This document shows positions 23,081-30,453 of a DNA stretch of 64,000 nt, in pieces. The stretch is taken from NCBI RefSeq assembly GCF_002161065.1, contig NZ_NFLV01000006.1:117858-181857 (forward strand). Direction: 5' to 3'. The stretch is from Eubacterium sp. An11 (lineage in GTDB: Bacteria; Bacillota; Clostridia; Lachnospirales; Lachnospiraceae). The translations under genes and the position numbers were made by a program. Under the pieces are notes generated by a model. It saw only the letters and a list, made by a program, of their open reading frames with translations, was not told the origin of the DNA and did not search any database. Within the stretch, counting starts at the first letter, position 1. Every line of letters begins with the position of its first letter.

Positions 23081-23248
23081 TCATGACTGCAATTCCTTTT
23101 GCAGCATGGCCGCTTCTTTGATTTTCAGTAAATCTTTCTCCGTCACGACTCCGCCCTGCAGAAGTTCCAAGGCGAGGGTATCAATAATATCTGTTTGCAG
23201 CTTAATCACCTCAGACTGCTTTTCTAGGATTTTCAATATGGCTTCCAT
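23081..23248 (-). CDS. Small coiled-coil protein overlapping the RT gene end
   Basis: 55 residues from MEAILKILEKQSEVIKL, all-helical. Its start lies 38 nt inside the 3' end of the reverse transcriptase gene, so it is read from the same mRNA. Similar small helical proteins are common between tail and lysis genes. Unknown function; a DGR accessory role cannot be excluded. Confidence 0.6.
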   Translation of the reverse strand: MEAILKILEKQSEVIKLQTDIIDTLALELLQGGVVTEKDLLKIKEAAMLQKELQS

Positions 23249-24353
23249 GTTTCTTCCCTCCCATCCTTTTTTCGACCCCATCGCGGGTCAGCACAAAATC
23301 TTCTATTAACCTTTTCCGGAACATTTTGCAATCACAATGTTTCAGCATCCCCAGATAGCACTCCAAGGTGGTAAATGCTTCTTTCATAGATATCTTTCCC
23401 CGGCGATACTCCTCCTGCCGCCGCCGGAGATTGCGTCGCATCTGCAATGTTGTACTCTTCCGGATCGTTACATAGTGCGGCCATATCCGGTAGCCGACAA
23501 ATTCTATCCCCTGCGACACCGGACGGATGCAGGTTTTCTGGTTCAGTGACAGTCTCAGTTTCCTTTCAAGAAAATCGTTAATAAGAGACTTCCATTCGTG
23601 CAACTGCGCTTTGCTGTCAGATAATATAATCACATCATCCATATACCGGATATAAAAATGGATGCGTAAGGTTCGTTTACAATACTGGTCCAACGCATCC
23701 AGATAGATATTTGCAAAAACCTGTGACAACAGATTCCCTATCGGCATCCCGGTGTCATACAACCTTTCTTCAACCGGCACCTCCCCGGGAGACTTCCCGG
23801 GCGGCAGTCCAAACGGTGTATGTTTGCAGTCAATAATGCTGTACAGCACATTGAGCAGGCGCCGGTCCTTTATCTTCTTGGCAATTATCTTTTTAAGCAC
23901 CTCATGAGAGATGCGGTAAAAATATTTGCTGATGTCCAATTTGAGGTAATACCACTTCTCTGGCTTATTATTCGTCAGGTTTACCCAGTATTTCAACCTC
24001 TCCATGGCAGACAAGGCTCCTTTCCCGGGCACGCAGCCGTAAGAATCCCGGATATATCCTTTCACCAGCAAAGGATTCAACACCCTGTATATGGCCCATT
24101 GGACAATCCGGTGATAGAACGTGATGGACATTATCATCCGCTTTTTCGGCTCATACACATAGAAAATGTAATACCGATCAACAGTATAATGGCCAGAATA
24201 AACGTCCTGCTGTATCCTGCGGATGATATTCCAGCAGTCAAACTGTGCCGCCAGTACGTCTTTGTGGTAACGCCGTCCTCTGGACGCATCCTGTATCGCC
24301 CCATAAAGGTTTTCATCCGAAAAAATTTGGTCGAAAAGATTTTTGATTTTCAT
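23211..24353 (-). CDS. DGR reverse transcriptase
   Basis: 380 residues. RT motifs run in order: LKLDISKYF with the first catalytic Asp (about residue 140), GMPIGNLLSQVFANIYLD (about 202-219) and YMDD (237-240, in HFYIRYMDDVIILSD), then the thumb region (GIEFVGYRI). The SQ motif and the lack of a maturase or HNH domain separate it from group II intron enzymes. In DGRs this enzyme, with Avd, copies the TR RNA and misincorporates at adenines; the cDNA replaces the variable repeat. Gene order target-avd-TR-RT on one strand is the standard DGR layout. No strong ribosome site precedes the ATG. Confidence 0.96.
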   Translation of the reverse strand: MKIKNLFDQIFSDENLYGAIQDASRGRRYHKDVLAAQFDCWNIIRRIQQDVYSGHYTVDRYYIFYVYEPKKRMIMSITFYHRIVQWAIYRVLNPLLVKGYIRDSYGCVPGKGALSAMERLKYWVNLTNNKPEKWYYLKLDISKYFYRISHEVLKKIIAKKIKDRRLLNVLYSIIDCKHTPFGLPPGKSPGEVPVEERLYDTGMPIGNLLSQVFANIYLDALDQYCKRTLRIHFYIRYMDDVIILSDSKAQLHEWKSLINDFLERKLRLSLNQKTCIRPVSQGIEFVGYRIWPHYVTIRKSTTLQMRRNLRRRQEEYRRGKISMKEAFTTLECYLGMLKHCDCKMFRKRLIEDFVLTRDGVEKRMGGKKHGSHIENPRKAV

Positions 24354-24563
24354 ATTACTTTTTTAGTTTCTTTATTTCTGCGTTTGACGTGTTTCATAAA
24401 AAAATTACTCCCGGTCTCCGCAGCTGTCCTCTTCCCCGCAGCCATGGCCACCGTCAGGAAGATTCCGTTTTTCTCCACACTATCGGCGGAGTGGAAGTGG
24501 GTTCCTTTATCCCTCGCGCTGCCGGCAGGTTCGTAAACATGCCGGTTCTGGCATTGAGGGTAG

Positions 24564-24679
24564 AGCGGAGCGGAACCCGATGTTGGAGTTGGAATTCGTA
24601 CGAGAGTTGTTCAAGTTCACGTAGAACACACCCGCATTGGACGTGTTGTTCCAGTTGCCGCCACAAATCGGCACACGCT
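24564..24679 (-). repeat. DGR template repeat (TR)
   Basis: 116 bp lie in the 344-nt gap between avd and the RT gene. Read in the target frame the TR would encode ten Asn codons (eight AAC, two AAT), the sign of an adenine-rich template built for mutagenesis. It aligns without gaps to VR1 over 116 bp and VR2 over 112 bp. Past its 3' end no GRNA hairpin is found, unlike at both VRs. The surrounding gap has no supported protein gene; the TR RNA is expected to be read through to the RT gene. Confidence 0.96.
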
Positions 24680-24697
24680 ACAACCCACTCCCAAAGT

Positions 24698-25141
24698 TTA
24701 TCTACTATATCGGCCACGTGAAGACCGGGATGCTTTCTGCTGCTGGTTAGCCGTATTCCCGGCAGCAGTGCCATTTACTGTCTGGATATATCCTCCAATG
24801 AGCTTTCCTATCTCCTGTGATCGCCTTGTCCACTCCTTGTAGCTGGATATCCCTTTCAGGATTTTCAATTCAAATGCATCTTTGATATACACCTGCAAAG
24901 TCTTGTTCTTGATATCCAGGTCTGTGAGCGTTGTTTTCTTGAAATGTTTCCATCGCACGGCGACCGCCAGCTCTAGCAATTCATTCATGCAGTGCATCAT
25001 ATCATTGCCGACAGCGTATTTTTCTGCGATGCTCCATCGCATCATGATAGGGTATGCATACCGGCGCATATCCTGTATTTTCTGTAAAATGATAAATGTA
25101 TCATTTTCCGTTATTTCAGATGTATTCTGGCTTCCATCCAT
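24698..25141 (-). CDS. avd: DGR accessory variability determinant, four-helix-bundle protein
   Basis: The ATG at 25141 (12 nt after GGAGG) is preferred over an upstream TTG at 25165. The 147-residue protein has four predicted helices (for example ILQKIQDMRRYAYPIMMRWS; MHCMNELLELAVAVRW) and ends its core with RRSQEIGKLIGGYIQTV, close to the EIGRLLGGWI motif of Avd proteins. The basic C-terminal tail (RSSRGRYSR) fits RNA binding. Avd forms a pentameric barrel that binds the RT and is required for mutagenic homing. It is encoded just downstream of VR1. Confidence 0.92.
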   Translation of the reverse strand: MDGSQNTSEITENDTFIILQKIQDMRRYAYPIMMRWSIAEKYAVGNDMMHCMNELLELAVAVRWKHFKKTTLTDLDIKNKTLQVYIKDAFELKILKGISSYKEWTRRSQEIGKLIGGYIQTVNGTAAGNTANQQQKASRSSRGRYSR

Positions 25142-25168
25142 AGTCTTTCGCAGCCTCCATTTCAAAAT

Positions 25169-25186
25169 GCCCTGCTACCGCAGGGC
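25169..25186 (-). promoter_or_regulatory. DGR target hairpin downstream of VR1
   Basis: On the coding strand GCCCTGC and GCAGGGC form a perfect 7-bp stem around loop GGTA, which fits GRNA. It lies 38 nt past the end of VR1 (25225). VR2 has the same element at 40 nt. Confidence 0.8.
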
Positions 25187-25209
25187 GGTCAGTAAGCCAG
25201 TTGCCAGTA

Positions 25210-26262
25210 TTACAGTTCGCAGAAAGCGGAGCGGAACCCGATGCTGGAGTAGGAATTCGTACGAGAGCTGCGCAAGTCCACGTAGAACACACCCGCAGCG
25301 GACGCGCTGTACCAGTAGCCGCCACAAAGCGGCACACGCTCACCCTCCGAATTGAAATAATGATAGTCACCACCATAATCACCACCAGGTTCATCCGGAT
25401 ACAGCAGCAACGCTTCTGCAATCTCCGGAGCAGCACTCAATCCGGAGTTCAGTGTCATATCTTTATACTGGCAATAGTGTTCTCCAGTCGTAACGGTTAA
25501 ACTGCCAGACGTCAACTGAATCTTGCTGGACACCCAATCCCATTTCAATGTTCCGTCAGTCCCCGGCTCAACCAGTGAGCCATCCGCCTTTATGGCCTTC
25601 CAGAGAGTGGATTCGGCGGACACGCTTGCATCAGGGGACATGCAGTTCGCATATGGGATAATCTGGATTTCTCCATCGTCCAGCCGCATCCCGGCGCACC
25701 ACTCCCACACGTTACCGTTCAGGTCAGCAATACCATCCGGCATCCAGTTATGGTACCATGTGGCCGGGCCGGACCCGGTCAGGCATCGCGCCGTCCTTCC
25801 ATCAGACTCATACGAACACGGGACGCCCTTTTCGTGCGGGTATCCGTGGTCGGCGCCATAATTATTGTTTCCCCGTGGCATTGTTTCGTTCTTGCGGCAC
25901 CACAACGCAATCGCGCACCACAGAGAATATGGCATCAGCCCCCAGCCTTCCCCTTTGTTCCGGCAGTAATTGACTGCCTGGTCAAAATTGAGATTCACTT
26001 TCGGGTCACGCATCGGAAGAGAATACGCCCTGTCTTCCAGAACGATATTCTGGAATTTAGAAACATACATCACATCTTTTTCCACGTTATCCACCATAAA
26101 AGCCGGATGGATGTTTTGGCTGCCTCCCTCGATCAGATCGGACATTTTCATCTTCGGGAAAGGCACCATCACGGACGGCATCCCCCGGTCATCAAAAAGG
26201 ATGGTATTCTTACCGCCAGACATTGCTTCAATCGCCAGTTTAAAATCATCAAAATTTGGCAT
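25210..26262 (-). CDS. DGR variable protein 1 (main target; FGE-sulfatase / C-type-lectin fold)
   Basis: 350 residues. From about residue 50 it follows the formylglycine-generating-enzyme-like fold (NYCRNKGEGWGLMPYSLW; PRGNNNYGADHG; CLTGSGPATWYHNW; ADLNGNVWEWCAGMRL). The last 40 residues, VPLCGGYWYSASAAGVFY to IGFRSAFCEL, are encoded by VR1 and hold the variable ligand-binding loops. It is the last gene of the tail operon, after fiber-type genes, so it is probably displayed at the tail tip and changes host-receptor binding. This placement is inferred from Bordetella-phage-type DGRs. No enzymatic activity is expected. Confidence 0.95.
   Translation of the reverse strand: MPNFDDFKLAIEAMSGGKNTILFDDRGMPSVMVPFPKMKMSDLIEGGSQNIHPAFMVDNVEKDVMYVSKFQNIVLEDRAYSLPMRDPKVNLNFDQAVNYCRNKGEGWGLMPYSLWCAIALWCRKNETMPRGNNNYGADHGYPHEKGVPCSYESDGRTARCLTGSGPATWYHNWMPDGIADLNGNVWEWCAGMRLDDGEIQIIPYANCMSPDASVSAESTLWKAIKADGSLVEPGTDGTLKWDWVSSKIQLTSGSLTVTTGEHYCQYKDMTLNSGLSAAPEIAEALLLYPDEPGGDYGGDYHYFNSEGERVPLCGGYWYSASAAGVFYVDLRSSRTNSYSSIGFRSAFCEL
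25225..25340 (-). repeat. DGR variable repeat VR1
   Basis: 116 bp, aligned without gaps to the TR (24564-24679). There are 13 differences, all at adenines of the coding strand of the TR; nine of ten template Asn codons are changed. The 3' GC-rich block GGGTTCCGCTCCGCT is identical in TR, VR1 and VR2. Confidence 0.97.
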
Positions 26263-26271
26263 ATCTTCTCT

Positions 26272-26637
26272 TTAAACCTCCATTTCCCACAGTCTCAGCT
26301 CGCAGTTATCAATATCAAAAGGAACCGGCTCCCTTGTTGTGGTCGTAGGGGATTCGGTTCCTTCCGCTGTATCCGCATCATATCTCGGATTATCTGATTC
26401 AGTTTCAATATATTCTCTGGCCGGGATGACCAGCTGAGCGATATACTTTTCTCCGTTGCCGGCTCCCATCACCAGCCCGCCGGTATAATCCTGGCAGATA
26501 TCAATGATTACCTCATAATCTCTTTCTTTCTTGGATGCATCAAACATCAGCTCCGAGTCGTTAAAGCTGATGATTTTCCCCATGACTTCATATGGGATAA
26601 AATTTGTGCCGGTCTCTGGCATATGAACTACATTCAT
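26272..26637 (-). CDS. Phage tail-region hypothetical protein
   Basis: 121 residues from MNVVHMPETGTNFIPYEVMG, with AAGGAGG upstream. Beta-rich first part and a Thr/Glu linker (EGTESPTTTTREP) before a short end. It lies between the fiber-type genes and the DGR target, so it may be a tail-tip or target-display protein. No family named. Confidence 0.7.
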   Translation of the reverse strand: MNVVHMPETGTNFIPYEVMGKIISFNDSELMFDASKKERDYEVIIDICQDYTGGLVMGAGNGEKYIAQLVIPAREYIETESDNPRYDADTAEGTESPTTTTREPVPFDIDNCELRLWEMEV

Positions 26638-26638
26638 C

Positions 26639-26809
26639 TCAATAATACCTCCTTCTTTCCCCAGCCGCCTTCACAGCCTCATCCGTGCGGGCCGCCGCCA
26701 CTTCCGCAGCCTCACGCATTGCCGGGTCTTTTGTATTGATGCCGTACTTTTTGGCAATATACATCGCCGTTTCCCTCCTTCCGGCATTTGGGATAATCAC
26801 ATTCGCCAT
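26639..26809 (-). CDS. Small tail-region protein, 56 aa
   Basis: MANVIIPNAGRRETAMYIAK with AGGAGG upstream; then an Ala-rich helix (REAAEVAAARTDEAVKAAG). Co-directional with and tightly packed between tail genes. Unknown function. Confidence 0.65.
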   Translation of the reverse strand: MANVIIPNAGRRETAMYIAKKYGINTKDPAMREAAEVAAARTDEAVKAAGERRRYY

Positions 26810-26811
26810 GG

Positions 26812-27300
26812 TCAAATACCTCCTCTCACATAGCACCGGACCGTAACGCTGTCGGCAGAACCGGTGTATTGAATCTTGAATCCATTCAGCAACTTATCGC
26901 TGATTTCAAAATCCCCAACAGCTCCGCCGCTTACGCTCACGATCTCTGGCACAACGGTATAATCTTTTGTGTTCCGGGGCGTTGTAATCTGTAATGTCTG
27001 CTGGGAATTATTGAAAGGATACTCCTGCGTATTGGTCAGGGTAGCCTCAATAACTTCACCCTGGAGCCCGGTCACCGAATCATCCAGATGATTTATATTC
27101 CGGGTACATTCCGACGCCATCAACATGGCCTCAAACGCCGCCAGATCCATTGTATTGAAATTGGTCGCATTCTGCGGCGTCCCCTGCTGTTGTATCGTTC
27201 CTGGTGCTTTCTCAAGAGTGGTATATCCACCAGATTCACTCTGTGTAAAACGGTTCGGATATTCCACAACATGGTCTTTCCAGTTTACAAGGTCTCTCAT
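26812..27300 (-). CDS. Tail-fiber-type protein
   Basis: 162 residues from MRDLVNWKDHVVEYPNRF, an opening shared by many Bacillota phage fiber-region proteins; AAGGAGGTG precedes it. After a Gln-rich stretch comes FNTMDLAAFEAMLMA and a beta-rich C-terminus (TADSVTVRCYVRG-like). It may be part of the tail tip that carries the variable protein. Confidence 0.7.
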   Translation of the reverse strand: MRDLVNWKDHVVEYPNRFTQSESGGYTTLEKAPGTIQQQGTPQNATNFNTMDLAAFEAMLMASECTRNINHLDDSVTGLQGEVIEATLTNTQEYPFNNSQQTLQITTPRNTKDYTVVPEIVSVSGGAVGDFEISDKLLNGFKIQYTGSADSVTVRCYVRGGI

Positions 27301-27324
27301 TTTGCCTGTCACCTCCTTTCTGCA

Positions 27325-27639
27325 TTATGATGTCACTTCTGCAATATCGAGCTGCACGACATAATAAAAGCCCTCCGCCACGGAATCCATCTGTAAATTT
27401 TCCGTCTTGGAAAGCCAAAGCTGATTGTCGGTGTCATATAAACTAATCTGGGATACCGTCCCGGATCCGGAAGCAAGCTCAATCTTGAACGCAATCTCCA
27501 CCGTCCCGCTATCCGTGACCTTCACCGACTCAATATTTGTTTTGTATTCCGTGGAACCGACTTTAAATTTTGCATAAGCAATCCGGCGCATCGTATAGTC
27601 CCGATATCCTTTGATTGCAGCGCTCGTAAGTAATGCCAT
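27325..27639 (-). CDS. Tail-region protein, beta-sandwich-like
   Basis: 104 residues from MALLTSAAIKGYRDYTMRRI; GGGAGGTGG precedes the ATG. The pattern (YAKFKVGSTEYKTNIESV ... VSQISLYDTDNQLW) is common in PBSX-like baseplate/fiber regions. Structural role inferred from place. Confidence 0.7.
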   Translation of the reverse strand: MALLTSAAIKGYRDYTMRRIAYAKFKVGSTEYKTNIESVKVTDSGTVEIAFKIELASGSGTVSQISLYDTDNQLWLSKTENLQMDSVAEGFYYVVQLDIAEVTS

Positions 27640-27659
27640 CTCTACCACCTCCCTCTGTT

Positions 27660-28655
27660 CTAAAGTCCGGAATCATCACCGCAAAGTGTAAAATCTACCT
27701 GCCAGCTTTCTGTTTTCACTTCCGGCAGCACTCCTCCTTCCGATTCATCATATCCTGTGGATGTCTTCGGCTCCGTACCCGCCTCTGCGCTACTCACCAG
27801 GTAGCTTTCGGCGCCAGGCTGAACTTCAACACCTTCATGCGCAACAGCAAGGCCGGTGCTGGTCCGTGGCTCCATCCCAGTTTCCGTGTCTTCGCCCGAC
27901 GGGATATACTCCACTTTATAACCTTCTGTATCCGGCAGCACTTCAACGTCATTTTTGAGAATGGATAAAGCGGTGCTGAGAATCGGATATACCCCAGCCG
28001 GACCAGATTCACCAGCTTTGGGATACCGCGCCCTGTGTCCGGTTCCTTCGCTCTGAATCTCTATGTCTGCGGCTCTTATGGAGAGTCCGGTGCTGGTCTT
28101 TGGAAGTGTGCCTGTCAACACGAAAACCACATTCCACGGTATTTTGCTTGCCTTTATCCCCAATTTGACGCGACATGTACACATAGTCCTGTAATCAATA
28201 TGGGCAGGCATACGTCGGTCAAGAATTTTTTGTAACAATGCGATAGATATTTTGCGTGTACTGCTGTTATCAAAGGCAATGCACAATCGTAAACCATCCC
28301 AGTAAACCTCTCCATCATGTCCGGTATACGTTTTTATTAACGATAAAATAACGCTCCTGCTCAGATGTCCTGTACCGGAATAATATGCGGCGACAGTTCG
28401 CCTCCTCTCATCAAGGGACATTTCCGCATCATATTCTATTCTCAGCAGCCTTTCAAACATGGCTATGGTATTTTCATCTGCCTGCATCGGAAACTGGTTC
28501 TTAATCGTCTGTTCAAGAAAATATGCCATGAGGTCCAGAGTCCATCCGGCGAACCGGTAATTTGCATCCATTTCCCTGTACTCTGTCCACCATCGCGGCC
28601 CATAGCTGACTATTTCTTCATAATTTGGCCGTACATTGTTATAAAATATTTCCAT
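27660..28655 (-). CDS. Baseplate protein, YmfQ/XkdU-like (DUF2313) with repeat tail
   Basis: 331 residues. Residues 1-190 fit the XkdU/YmfQ family (RFAGWTLDLMAYFLEQTIK, then ERLLRIEYDAEMSLDERRR). From about 180 on there are four degenerate units built on P(K/R)TSTG or P.LSTA followed by an acidic strand (DIEIQ, DVEVLP, GVEVQP), about 35-40 residues each. This tail is not part of the usual family and may be a stalk for fiber attachment. It sits after the baseplate J gene. Confidence 0.85.
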   Translation of the reverse strand: MEIFYNNVRPNYEEIVSYGPRWWTEYREMDANYRFAGWTLDLMAYFLEQTIKNQFPMQADENTIAMFERLLRIEYDAEMSLDERRRTVAAYYSGTGHLSRSVILSLIKTYTGHDGEVYWDGLRLCIAFDNSSTRKISIALLQKILDRRMPAHIDYRTMCTCRVKLGIKASKIPWNVVFVLTGTLPKTSTGLSIRAADIEIQSEGTGHRARYPKAGESGPAGVYPILSTALSILKNDVEVLPDTEGYKVEYIPSGEDTETGMEPRTSTGLAVAHEGVEVQPGAESYLVSSAEAGTEPKTSTGYDESEGGVLPEVKTESWQVDFTLCGDDSGL

Positions 28656-29754
28656 CCACAGTCACCTCTCCTATAACTGGTATCTGATAAATAGTAAAGG
28701 GGACATTTTCATCTTGGCCGTTCAGTTTGAGATTATCATAATCAATCACATCCTCCATACCATCCAATAACGCTCCGACATGGGCAATACGAACAGACAT
28801 CGCATCGGAATAATCTTCCAGTGCAAGTCCAGTTATATAATTTTCAACAAGTTCTTTGAATCCCTCCTGTATTCCAGAATATGTGGCCTCTGCCTTTTTC
28901 AACACAGATACAGCTATATTAATCGTTACCGCCTCCGCAGCCACGGCGGTGAAAAACTGCCCGATATTTGCAACTCCCTCCCCCATTCCCTCACCGCCAG
29001 GGTCTACATAGTTCTGTACATCACTCACAATTTTCTCCGTGGGTACATCTCCATTGCCATCAATGATGACGGCCATTACCGTATTTGGACCGTTCCAAAG
29101 CGGAATAATCCTTGCACATCCGACTCCTTTCACAGATTCACACCACGTTTTCACCTGGCTTTTATTTCCGTTTTCGTCCGGGCCGGAAATTCTGTTAATC
29201 AGCCTTTCTCTTGCCGATTCATCATCCTCGATATCTATGGCCGGGGTTGCTAATTCCCCAAGGGTTGCGCTGACAAGTCCGGGAATATCAATATCGGGTA
29301 TCACGGCAAGCCCAGGTACCAGATTATTCATCTCTGTCCCCAGGTCATCAGAAACGATCACATACTCACCGTCGAGCATATCCAGCGTAAACATATAATC
29401 TTCACAGCTCATCACCGCCCCGATATCCGGCATGGTATCACCAACAAAATCCACATAATATTTTGCCGGGGTTGCTTCGGCCGGATTGCGTGTCAGACCT
29501 CTTTCCATCAGCTTTTCATCCAGAACGTCCCCAGTGCATGTCTGTAAGGATATAATTTCTGCCACCTGTCGCAAATCGCTGAAAAACTTTGCTGTTCTTA
29601 TGATGTGTCCGTCTGCTGCATCCCGGTATATACTCCCCTGCCGGGTATCGACATTAAGGTCATCGCCCATATCAATACATTCTTCAAGCAGAAATTCCTC
29701 CGTAATATCATCAAGCGACAAGTCTTCGATATTGCGAATATCGTCAGCCATCAT
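28639..29754 (-). CDS. Baseplate J-like protein (XkdT family)
   Basis: 371 residues. The N-terminal ADDIRNIEDLSLDDITEEF part and the centre (NRISGPDENGNKSQVKTWCE, then VKGVGCARIIPLWNGPNTV, then VIIDGNGDVPTEKIVSDVQN) fit the gpJ/XkdT wedge. It builds the baseplate of a contractile tail. It overlaps the upstream XkdS-like gene by 11 nt. Confidence 0.92.
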   Translation of the reverse strand: MMADDIRNIEDLSLDDITEEFLLEECIDMGDDLNVDTRQGSIYRDAADGHIIRTAKFFSDLRQVAEIISLQTCTGDVLDEKLMERGLTRNPAEATPAKYYVDFVGDTMPDIGAVMSCEDYMFTLDMLDGEYVIVSDDLGTEMNNLVPGLAVIPDIDIPGLVSATLGELATPAIDIEDDESARERLINRISGPDENGNKSQVKTWCESVKGVGCARIIPLWNGPNTVMAVIIDGNGDVPTEKIVSDVQNYVDPGGEGMGEGVANIGQFFTAVAAEAVTINIAVSVLKKAEATYSGIQEGFKELVENYITGLALEDYSDAMSVRIAHVGALLDGMEDVIDYDNLKLNGQDENVPFTIYQIPVIGEVTVDGNIL

Positions 29755-30187
29755 TTATCACCCCTTCCAGGTTCACATCTCCAAATATCGTCGAAGCAAA
29801 CAGTTGGATTCTCACGCTGTCCCCGTCGACAATTTCATAGTCCATATCGCTGAACCCTTGTATCATATCTTCGTTCTGAAACGTATCTTCAATCATGGCA
29901 GGTATATCAGTATCAAGATAGCTTTGTGTGAGGCTCAGATTTCCGATTTTATTGAATATATCGCATCCGTACTGGTCGTCATAAATGATATGTGCAAACC
30001 TCCGCGTCTGCAATGCCTTGAATATCGCCTGTACAGCGGCATCTATCCCATCTACCATGCCGATAATCCGTTTATTTTTAAAATCCATCCGGTAAGTCCG
30101 ATATATGATTTCTTCTTCGATTTCATCGCTGTCCCCGTCTTCATCTTCGGTTTCTTCCAAATCCATAAATAATTCATCTTCGTCCAT
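29744..30187 (-). CDS. Baseplate wedge protein, XkdS-like (DUF2634)
   Basis: 147 residues. A very acidic start (DEDELFMDLEETEDEDGDSD) is followed by the gp25-like core (YRMDFKNKRIIGMVDGIDA, then ALQTRRFAHIIYDDQYG). Length and order (after XkdR, before XkdT) fit DUF2634. Confidence 0.9.
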   Translation of the reverse strand: MDEDELFMDLEETEDEDGDSDEIEEEIIYRTYRMDFKNKRIIGMVDGIDAAVQAIFKALQTRRFAHIIYDDQYGCDIFNKIGNLSLTQSYLDTDIPAMIEDTFQNEDMIQGFSDMDYEIVDGDSVRIQLFASTIFGDVNLEGVINDG

Positions 30188-30191
30188 GCAC

Positions 30192-30431
30192 TCACACCCT
30201 ATCTAATACATAATAAATTTTCCCTTTGTTCATGGAAAGCAGATACAGCTCTTCTCCTTCTTTCAGCGGCTGCTTTCCGGACGGAATCACAAGTGATGAT
30301 TCTGATATATTGATTTTGGCATCATCTTCCAGTGTAATACGCAATGGCTCCGCACTGGTAACGATTCCAATGTCGAGTCCTGGCATTTCTATCTGTACAC
30401 ATTTCTGAATCAATTCTTTTATGCTCCCCAT
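30192..30431 (-). CDS. XkdR-like tail protein (DUF2577)
   Basis: 79 residues from MGSIKELIQKCVQIEMPGLD, with GGAGGAGG upstream. The C-terminal part (LKEGEELYLLSMNKGKIYYV) matches the DUF2577 small beta barrel found between XkdQ and XkdS. Confidence 0.85.
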   Translation of the reverse strand: MGSIKELIQKCVQIEMPGLDIGIVTSAEPLRITLEDDAKINISESSLVIPSGKQPLKEGEELYLLSMNKGKIYYVLDRV

Positions 30432-30453
30432 AATTACCGCCTCCTCCAGAATC

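Noticed and set aside
24354..24563. Possible group II intron or retron instead of a DGR.
   Set aside because: No intron domain V, maturase or msr/msd structure; the TR/VR pairs with A-specific changes and Avd settle it as a DGR.
24454..24774. A 106-codon minus-strand frame across the DGR template repeat.
   Set aside because: It is not in the target frame, has no ribosome site and overlaps avd; it is a by-product of the Asn-rich TR.
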